This document shows, piece by piece, positions 33,287-39,517 of a stretch of 41,876 bases of DNA; the first letter of the stretch is position 1, and every line of letters begins with the position of its first letter. The DNA is from Streptomyces sp. SA15 (GTDB taxonomy: Bacteria; Actinomycetota; Actinomycetes; Streptomycetales; Streptomycetaceae). The translations under genes were made by a program, and so were the position numbers. The notes under the pieces were generated by a model. It was not told the origin of the DNA. It made no database searches and saw only the letters and a program-made list of their open reading frames with translations. The stretch lies in the NCBI RefSeq assembly GCF_002291145.1, contig NZ_NTGE01000172.1, positions 1 through 41,876 on the forward strand, given 5' to 3'.

Positions 33287-34525
33287 ATGGCACTGCAGAT
33301 CAGCGCGACCAACCCGGAGCATCCCGCGCTCCTGCTCGAACTGCCGTGGCACCTCCCCCTGGAGGAGTGGCCCGAGGAGTACCTGGTACCGCTGCCGCGC
33401 GGTATCTCCCGGCACGTCGTGCGGTACGCCCGCGCCGGCGACGAGGTGATCGCCGTCAAGGAGCTCGCCGAGCGTCCGGCGCTGCGCGAGTACGAGCTGC
33501 TGCGCGACCTGGACCGGATCGGCATCCCCGCGGTAGACCCACTGGCGGTGGTCACCGGGCGTACCGACGTCGACGACGCCCCGCTGGAGTCGGTTCTGGT
33601 CACCCGGCATCTGGGCGGCTCGATGCCGTACCGGTCGATGTTCGAGACGACGATGAGACCGGCGACCATGCACCGGCTGATGGACGCGCTGGCCGTGCTG
33701 CTGGTGCGGCTGCATCTCGCCGGGTTCGCCTGGGGCGACTGCTCGCTGTCCAACACGCTGTTCCGCCGGGACGCGGGCGCGTACGCCGCGTACCTGGTGG
33801 ACGCGGAAACCGGCGACCTGCACCCGCAGCTCAGCGCCGGGCAGCGCGACTACGACCTCGACCTCGCCCGGGTCAACATCAGCGGCGAGCTGCTCGACCT
33901 GGAGGCGTCCGGGGCGCTGCACCCCTCCGTGGACCCGATCGAGTTCGGCATGGAGATCTGCGCGCGCTACGGGGGCCTGTGGCAGGAGTTGACCCGCACA
34001 TCTGTCTACCCGGCGGGCAAGTACCACTACATAGAGCGCCGGATCCGCCGCCTGAACGAGCTCGGTTTCGACGTGGCCGAGATGCAGATCGAGCACTCCT
34101 CCAACGGAGACACGGTCACCTTCGTGCCCAAGGTCGTGGACGCGGGCCACCACCAGCGCCAGCTCCTGCGGCTGACCGGTCTGGACACCGAGGAGAACCA
34201 GGCGCGGCGGCTGCTGAACGACCTGGAGAGCTGGATGGCCACCCAGGACGACTACGCCCCGGGCGACCCCCTCGCGGCCCGCCCGGAGGTGCTCGCCCAC
34301 CGCTGGGTGCGGGACGTCTTCCGGCCCACGGTGCGGGCCGTGCCCATCGAGATGCGCGGCTCGATGGACCCGGCGGAGATCTACCACGAGCTGCTGGAAC
34401 ACCGCTGGTACCTGTCGGAGCGCGCGCAGCACGACATAGGGCTGGACACGGCGGTGGAGGACTACATCAAGAACATCCTCCCCAAGGCACGCGAGACGCT
34501 CCAGCCCAGCCCCGCCGCCGACTGA
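33287..34525 (+). CDS. DUF4032 family protein with kinase-like features
   Basis: A 412-residue protein of the DUF4032 family. The N-terminal half looks like a lipopolysaccharide-kinase or RIO-like fold: VIAVKELAERPALREYELLR carries a likely ATP-binding Lys, and RLHLAGFAWGDCSLSNTLFR has the catalytic-loop pattern GD-x4-N. VDAETGDLHPQ takes the place of a DFG-like metal site. The C-terminal half is the family-specific domain. The substrate and activity are unknown. ATG 33287 has a GAAGGA site. It is tail-to-tail with the universal stress protein gene (1 nt between stop codons). Confidence 0.83.
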   Translation: MALQISATNPEHPALLLELPWHLPLEEWPEEYLVPLPRGISRHVVRYARAGDEVIAVKELAERPALREYELLRDLDRIGIPAVDPLAVVTGRTDVDDAPLESVLVTRHLGGSMPYRSMFETTMRPATMHRLMDALAVLLVRLHLAGFAWGDCSLSNTLFRRDAGAYAAYLVDAETGDLHPQLSAGQRDYDLDLARVNISGELLDLEASGALHPSVDPIEFGMEICARYGGLWQELTRTSVYPAGKYHYIERRIRRLNELGFDVAEMQIEHSSNGDTVTFVPKVVDAGHHQRQLLRLTGLDTEENQARRLLNDLESWMATQDDYAPGDPLAARPEVLAHRWVRDVFRPTVRAVPIEMRGSMDPAEIYHELLEHRWYLSERAQHDIGLDTAVEDYIKNILPKARETLQPSPAAD

Positions 34526-34526
34526 C

Positions 34527-35399
34527 TCAGGCGTGCGGCACCACGGCCACCGGGCAGCCCGCGTGGTGCAGGACGCCATGGGCGACCGAGCCGATGCGGG
34601 CGCCGACGGCCGTACGGTGGGCGCGGCGGCCGACGACCATCAGCTGGGCACCCGAGGCCACCGACAGCAGCACCTGCCCGGCGCTGCCCATCTCCACGTG
34701 CTCGACGACCGGCACGTCGGGGAAGCGGTCCCGCCACGGCTGCAGCGCCGCCGTCAGCGCCTTCTTCTCGTACGGCTCAAGACCGCCGGCCTCATCGAGC
34801 AGCCTGAGCGAGCCGGGGCTGTAGGCGAAGACCGGCGGCAGGGTCCAGGCCCGTACCGCGCGCACCATGGCACCGCGCGCCGCCGCCGTCTCGAACGCGA
34901 ACCGCAGTGCCCCGGCGCTGTCCTCCGGGTCGCCCTGCTGGCCCACGACGATCTCCCGCCCGGCCGCCTCACCGGAGGGTTCATCACCGGCGCGCACCAG
35001 GACGACCGGGCGCGTCGCCTCGACGATCACCTGCTGGCCGACGGAGCCGAGCAGAAAACCGACGACCCGGCCGTGCCCGCGCGAGCCGAGGACCAGCATC
35101 TCGGCGTCCGCCGCCGCGGCGACCAGCGCGTCCACGCTGCCGCCCTCCACCACGTCGGTGGACACCTCCAGCTCCGGATGCCGCTCGGTCACGGTCCCCG
35201 CGGCCGAGGCCAGCACCTCCCGCGCCCACCCGGCCTGGACGTCCGGGCCGGCCGCCTCGATCGCCTCGTGCGGCTGGAACCGCCAGGCGTGCACCACCCG
35301 CAACGCCAGCCCCCGCCGGACCGCCTCCCGGGCCGCCCAGGCCAGCGCGGCCAGGCTCTCCTCGGTTCCGTCGATCCCTGCCGTGATCGGGCGCGTCAT
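34527..35399 (-). CDS. Universal stress protein with two UspA domains
   Basis: A 290-residue protein with tandem UspA domains. Domain 1 (about residues 1-140) starts with GIDGTEESLAALAWAAREAV and has the ATP motif GSRGHGRVVGFLLGSVGQQV. Domain 2 (about 150-290) ends with GRRAHRTAVGARIGSVAHGV. Both have the G-x2-G-x9-G(S) nucleotide-binding pattern. USPs are made under energy or oxidative stress and may bind ATP. ATG 35399 has GGGAGG upstream. The region before the start shares about 70 nt with the divergent VOC gene. The setting next to DUF4032 is a co-location I have not seen explained. Confidence 0.92.
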   Translation of the reverse strand: MTRPITAGIDGTEESLAALAWAAREAVRRGLALRVVHAWRFQPHEAIEAAGPDVQAGWAREVLASAAGTVTERHPELEVSTDVVEGGSVDALVAAAADAEMLVLGSRGHGRVVGFLLGSVGQQVIVEATRPVVLVRAGDEPSGEAAGREIVVGQQGDPEDSAGALRFAFETAAARGAMVRAVRAWTLPPVFAYSPGSLRLLDEAGGLEPYEKKALTAALQPWRDRFPDVPVVEHVEMGSAGQVLLSVASGAQLMVVGRRAHRTAVGARIGSVAHGVLHHAGCPVAVVPHA

Positions 35400-35459
35400 G
35401 CTGCCGGCCTCCCTGTGTCGCGGTCATGTGACTCGGACTCAGTCTTCCCCAGTCTTCAC

Positions 35460-35465
35460 TACGCT
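35460..35465 (+). promoter_or_regulatory. Candidate -10 box of a leaderless VOC transcript
   Basis: TACGCT ends 6 nt before the ATG at 35472, and no ribosome site precedes that start. The spacing matches leaderless mRNAs in actinobacteria (-10 TANNNT about 7 nt before the start). No -35 box is evident. Confidence 0.4.
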
Positions 35466-35471
35466 GCCGGC

Positions 35472-35825
35472 ATGGCTTTGGAATGGGAGCAGGTTGTCGT
35501 GGACGCGGCCGATCCGGTGACCCTGGGGCGCTGGTGGGCCGAGGCGCTGGGGTGGGTGGTGCTCAACGACTCCGCCGAGGAGTACGAGATCCGGCCCGAG
35601 AAGGACCGGATGCCCGGCCTGCTCTTCGTGCCGGTGCCGGAGGGGAAGACCGTCAAGAACCGTCTCCACCTCGACTTCCGGCCCGACGACCAGGCGGCGG
35701 AGGTGGCCCGCCTCCTCGCCCTCGGCGCCCGGCACGCGGACGTCGGCCAGGGCGAGCAGCGGTGGGTGACGCTGGCGGATCCCGAGGGCAACGAGTTCTG
35801 CGTGCTGGGCGAGCGCCTCGGCTGA
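35472..35825 (+). CDS. VOC-superfamily (glyoxalase-like) protein
   Basis: A 117-residue protein of the glyoxalase/bleomycin-resistance/dioxygenase superfamily, the single-domain form. WEQVVVDAADPVTLGRWWAE is the N-terminal beta-alpha unit, NRLHLDFRPDD has the conserved His, and the C-terminal RWVTLADPEGNEFCVLGER has the metal-binding Glu in DPEGNEF. The substrate cannot be inferred. ATG 35472 has no ribosome site but a TACGCT box 6 nt upstream, so a leaderless mRNA is likely. It is divergent from the universal stress protein. Confidence 0.88.
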   Translation: MALEWEQVVVDAADPVTLGRWWAEALGWVVLNDSAEEYEIRPEKDRMPGLLFVPVPEGKTVKNRLHLDFRPDDQAAEVARLLALGARHADVGQGEQRWVTLADPEGNEFCVLGERLG

Positions 35826-35932
35826 CGGCGGGCGGGCTCCCATGTACCGGTCGCGGCATGCCTGAGCACAGCGGGACGATCGAACATACGATGGGCGGGA
35901 ACCGGCGCGGCGGCTCGGTGGCAGTGGCTACG

Positions 35933-35938
35933 GGGTAC
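35933..35938 (+). promoter_or_regulatory. Possible SigB-type -10 upstream of the flavoprotein-kinase operon
   Basis: GGGTAC lies 36 nt before the ATG at 35975. A GNNT at 35912-35915 (GGCT) is 17 nt upstream, one more than the 14-16 nt consensus. The -10 match is exact; the -35 is not. Confidence 0.35.
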
Positions 35939-35974
35939 GCCGTGTCGTGAGTCCGACCTCGGGGTGGGAGACGT

Positions 35975-37651
35975 ATGGCACAGGCCGCGGACGCGACGCG
36001 GACCGTCATCTTGACGGTGGACGACGACCCGGGAGTCTCCCGCGCCGTCGCCCGGGACCTGCGGCGGCGCTACGGCGAGTCGTACCGGATCGTGCGCGCG
36101 GAGTCCGGCGAGTCGGCCCTCGAGGCGCTGCGCGAGCTGAAGCTGCGCGGTGATCTCGTGGCCGTGATCCTGGCGGACTACCGGATGCCGCAGATGAACG
36201 GCATCGAGTTCCTGGAACAGGCCCTGGACGTGTATCCGGGGGCACGGCGGGTGCTGCTGACCGCGTACGCGGACACCAACGCTGCGATAGACGCGATCAA
36301 CGTCGTCGACCTCGACCACTACCTCCTCAAACCGTGGGATCCGCCCGAGGAGAAGCTCTACCCGGTCCTGGACGACCTGCTTCAGGCATGGCGGTGCAGC
36401 GACTACCGGCCGGTGCCCGCCACCAAGGTGGTCGGACACCGCTGGTCGGCACGTTCGTCGGACGTACGGGAGTTCCTGGCCCGCAACCAGGTCCCGTACC
36501 GCTGGTACTCGGCGGACGAACCCGAGGGGCAGCGGCTGCTGGCGGCGGCCGGGCAGGATGCACAGCGGCTGCCGCTGGTCATCACGCCGGACGGCACGCC
36601 GCTGGTCGAGCCGGAGGCGCCCGAGCTGGCCGCGCACGTGGGGCTGGCCACGACGCCCGCGGCCGACTTCTACGACCTCGTCGTCATCGGCGGCGGCCCC
36701 GCCGGGCTCGGCGCGGCCGTGTACGGGGCCTCCGAGGGGCTGCGGACCGTGCTCGTGGAACGGTCGGCGACCGGCGGGCAGGCCGGGCAGAGCTCCCGCA
36801 TCGAGAACTACCTCGGGTTCCCCGACGGCGTGTCGGGGGCCCAGCTCACCGACCGGGCCCGGCGCCAGGCGACGAAGTTCGGCGCCGAGATCCTCACCGC
36901 GCGCGAGGTGTCGGGACTGGAGATCAACGGGGCCGCGCGGGTCGTAAGGTTCTCGGACGGTTCGGCCATCGCCGCGCACAGCGTGATCCTGGCGACCGGC
37001 GTGTCGTACCGGCAGCTCGACGCGCCGGGGACGACCGACCTGACCGGCTGCGGGGTCTTCTACGGCTCGGCGCTGACCGAGGCGGCCTCCTGCCAGGGCC
37101 ACGACGTGTACATCGTGGGCGGCGCCAACTCCGCCGGGCAGGCGGCGATGTACCTGGCCAGGGGCGCCAAGTCGGTGACGCTGCTGGTGCGCGGGCCGTC
37201 CCTGTCGGCGTCGATGTCGCACTACCTGATCCAGCAGATCGATCAGACGCCGAACATCTCGGTGCGCTGCGGCACGCTCGTCGACGCCGTACACGGCTTT
37301 GACCGTCTGGAACAGCTGACGCTGCGCGACGTGGAGAGCGGGAAGAGCGAACTCGTCGACGCACAGTGGATGTTCGTGTTCATCGGCGCGGCCCCGCTCA
37401 CCGACTGGCTGGACGGCACGGTGCTGCGCGACGAGCGCGGTTTCATCCTGGCCGGGCCCGACCTGACCCCCGACGGGCGGCCGCCGGCGGACTGGGAGCT
37501 GGACCGGCCGCCGTACCACCTGGAGACCAACATTCCGGGCGTGTTCGTCGCGGGCGACGCGCGCGCCGAGTCCGCGAAGCGGGTCGCGTCCGCCGTCGGA
37601 GAGGGAGCCATGGCCGTGATGCTCGTCCACCGGTATCTGGAGCAGTCGTGA
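35975..37651 (+). CDS. Fused receiver / thioredoxin-like / thioredoxin reductase-like flavoprotein
   Basis: A 558-residue three-domain protein. Residues 1-140 are a receiver domain with acidic pair at D16-D18, phospho-acceptor D68 (ILADYRMPQMNG), T96 and K119. Residues 150-225 look like a glutaredoxin/thioredoxin fold without a CxxC. Residues 232-558 are a TrxR-like flavoprotein with FAD motif VVIGGGPAGLGAA, NADPH motif VGGANSAGQAA and GVFVAGDAR. Where TrxR has its CxxC this protein has G364 and L367, so it cannot be a classic thioredoxin reductase. ATG 35975 has a GGGAG site. The stop overlaps the kinase gene by 4 nt. NCBI names this architecture a fused response regulator/thioredoxin-disulphide reductase. 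Confidence 0.93.
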   Translation: MAQAADATRTVILTVDDDPGVSRAVARDLRRRYGESYRIVRAESGESALEALRELKLRGDLVAVILADYRMPQMNGIEFLEQALDVYPGARRVLLTAYADTNAAIDAINVVDLDHYLLKPWDPPEEKLYPVLDDLLQAWRCSDYRPVPATKVVGHRWSARSSDVREFLARNQVPYRWYSADEPEGQRLLAAAGQDAQRLPLVITPDGTPLVEPEAPELAAHVGLATTPAADFYDLVVIGGGPAGLGAAVYGASEGLRTVLVERSATGGQAGQSSRIENYLGFPDGVSGAQLTDRARRQATKFGAEILTAREVSGLEINGAARVVRFSDGSAIAAHSVILATGVSYRQLDAPGTTDLTGCGVFYGSALTEAASCQGHDVYIVGGANSAGQAAMYLARGAKSVTLLVRGPSLSASMSHYLIQQIDQTPNISVRCGTLVDAVHGFDRLEQLTLRDVESGKSELVDAQWMFVFIGAAPLTDWLDGTVLRDERGFILAGPDLTPDGRPPADWELDRPPYHLETNIPGVFVAGDARAESAKRVASAVGEGAMAVMLVHRYLEQS

Positions 37652-39108
37652 GCGGGCGGCTCATGCCCTGCAGCCCGCAGGAGATCGGGTCGCTGTTCCT
37701 GTTCGAGAAGCTGTCCCCCGAGCAGCTGGGGCGGCTGTGCGGCGAGGGGCGGGTGGAGAAGTTCGAGCCCGGTCCCGTCTACACCGAGGGTGAGCCCGCC
37801 ACCTGCTTCTACGTCATGATCGAGGGCACGGTCGTGCTGTCGCGCCGGGTCGGCGGCGACGACGTGGAGGTCAGCCGGACTTCCCAGCGCGGGGTGTACT
37901 CGGGGTCCATGCAGGCGTATCTGGGGGACCGGGTGCCCCAGGTGTACAACAACTCGATGCGCGTCACGGAACCGACGCGCTTCTTCGTGCTGCCCGCGGA
38001 CACCTTCGCCGGCTTCATGCAGGAGTGGTTCCCGATGGCGGTGCATCTGCTGGAGGGGCTGTTCTTCGGTACGAAGAGCACGCAGCGGGCCATCGGGCAG
38101 CGGGAACGGCTGCTGGCGCTGGGCTCGTTGTCGGCCGGTCTCACGCACGAGCTCAACAACCCAGCGGCGGCTGCCGTGCGAGCCACCGCCAGCTTGCGCG
38201 AACGCGTGGGCAAGATGCGGCACAAGCTGCGGGTGATCTCCACGAGCTCGTTCTCGCCGGAGACCCTGGCGAACCTCATCGACATCCAGGAACGCACCGC
38301 CGAACGCGCCGCCAAGGCACCCGTGTTGAGCCCCCTGGAAGCCTCGGACCGCGAGGACGCGCTCACCGACTGGCTCGACGACCATGACATTCCCGAGGGC
38401 TGGCGGATCGCCCCCACCTTCGTACAGGCCGGGCTCGACATCGACTGGCTGGACCACGTCGCCGCCGCCGTGGACGAGGATCTCCTGCCGAGCGCGATCG
38501 GGTGGCTCAACTACACGGTCGAGACGGAACTGTTGATGGACGAGATCGATGATTCCACCACCCGGATCTCCCATCTGGTCGACGCCGCCAAGCAGTACTC
38601 GCAGCTCGACCGCGCGCCCTACCAGGTCGCCGACGTCCATGAACTCCTCGACAGCACCCTGCTGATGCTCTCGGGCAAGATCGGTCAGCGGATCAAGGTC
38701 GTCAAGGAGTACGACCGTACGGTCCCGAAGATCCCGGCGTACCCGGCGGAGCTCAACCAGGTGTGGACCAACCTGATCGACAACGCGGTGCATGCCATCA
38801 ACGGCGCAGGCGGTGAAGGGACGTTGACCGTGCGGACGGCCCTGGACCACGACCGGCTGCTGGTGGAGTTCCGGGACACCGGTCCCGGCGTCCCGAAGGA
38901 GATCCGCGGCCGCATCTTCGACCCGTTCTTCACCACCAAGCCGGTGGGCGAGGGCACGGGTCTGGGCCTGGACATCTCCTGGCGGATCGTCGTCAACAAG
39001 CATCACGGCACCCTGCAGGTCGAGTCCGAACCGGGCGACACGCGGTTCCAGGTCCTCCTTCCGCTCACGGCCGCGGAGTCCGACATATCTTCCGAGGAGT
39101 CCGTATGA
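37648..39108 (+). CDS. Histidine kinase with N-terminal cyclic-nucleotide-binding domain
   Basis: A 486-residue soluble histidine kinase. Residues 10-125 form a cNMP-binding domain (SLFLFEKLSPEQLGRLCGEG, VMIEGTVVLSRRV). The phospho-acceptor H167 is in LSAGLTHELNNPAAAAVRA, and the ATPase domain has N-box QVWTNLIDNAVHAI, DTGPGVP, IFDPFFTTKPVGEGTGLGL. About 130 residues separate the two halves of the dimerisation region, far more than usual. GTG 37648 is the start: GGAG lies 5-6 nt upstream and it overlaps the flavoprotein stop (GTGA). It overlaps the zinc-finger gene by 4 nt. It probably phosphorylates the receiver of the upstream fusion. Confidence 0.91.
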   Translation: MSGRLMPCSPQEIGSLFLFEKLSPEQLGRLCGEGRVEKFEPGPVYTEGEPATCFYVMIEGTVVLSRRVGGDDVEVSRTSQRGVYSGSMQAYLGDRVPQVYNNSMRVTEPTRFFVLPADTFAGFMQEWFPMAVHLLEGLFFGTKSTQRAIGQRERLLALGSLSAGLTHELNNPAAAAVRATASLRERVGKMRHKLRVISTSSFSPETLANLIDIQERTAERAAKAPVLSPLEASDREDALTDWLDDHDIPEGWRIAPTFVQAGLDIDWLDHVAAAVDEDLLPSAIGWLNYTVETELLMDEIDDSTTRISHLVDAAKQYSQLDRAPYQVADVHELLDSTLLMLSGKIGQRIKVVKEYDRTVPKIPAYPAELNQVWTNLIDNAVHAINGAGGEGTLTVRTALDHDRLLVEFRDTGPGVPKEIRGRIFDPFFTTKPVGEGTGLGLDISWRIVVNKHHGTLQVESEPGDTRFQVLLPLTAAESDISSEESV

Positions 39109-39458
39109 CCGGCATCAGGGGAATCGATCCGGGTGTTCCGCCGAGCGGGGACGGCTGTGTGGGGTGCGACGCGGCCGGCGGGTGGTGGTTCCATCTGCGG
39201 CGGTGCGCGCAGTGCGGGCACGTCGGCTGTTGTGACAGTTCTCCTGCGAAGCATGCGACGGGGCATTACCGGGACACCGGGCATCCCTTCGTACAGAGTT
39301 ACGAGCCCGGCGAGAACTGGTTCTGGAACTACGAGACGGATGAGCTGTACGAGTCGGGGCCGGACATGGCGCCGCCGGTGAGCCATCCGGCGGAGCAGCC
39401 GGCGCCGGGGCCTGCGGGGCGGGTGCCGGCTGATTGGGCTCGGGTGTTGCGGTCCTGA
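39105..39458 (+). CDS. UBP-type zinc-finger protein
   Basis: A 117-residue protein with a ubiquitin-protease-type zinc finger. Ligands include C18, C21, C34, C37, C42 or C43, H50, H54 and H60, in GDGCVGCDAAGGWWFHLRRC and CGHVGCCDSSPAKHATGH. The conserved HPFVQSYEPGENWFWNYETD follows. Bacteria lack ubiquitin, so the zinc finger may bind another C-terminal peptide. ATG 39105 overlaps the kinase stop (ATGA), so the three genes are translationally coupled. Zinc-finger proteins of this type occur next to this kinase and flavoprotein in other actinobacteria as far as I recall. Confidence 0.89.
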   Translation: MTGIRGIDPGVPPSGDGCVGCDAAGGWWFHLRRCAQCGHVGCCDSSPAKHATGHYRDTGHPFVQSYEPGENWFWNYETDELYESGPDMAPPVSHPAEQPAPGPAGRVPADWARVLRS

Positions 39459-39517
39459 GGACCCAAGAGCTCGGGACTTTCCGGGCGCTGTCAGTGTCCC
39501 CTGCCAGGATGGATTCC

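Noticed and set aside
35459..37630. 723-codon minus-strand frame opposite the VOC and flavoprotein genes
   Set aside because: Antisense shadow of two well-supported plus-strand genes.
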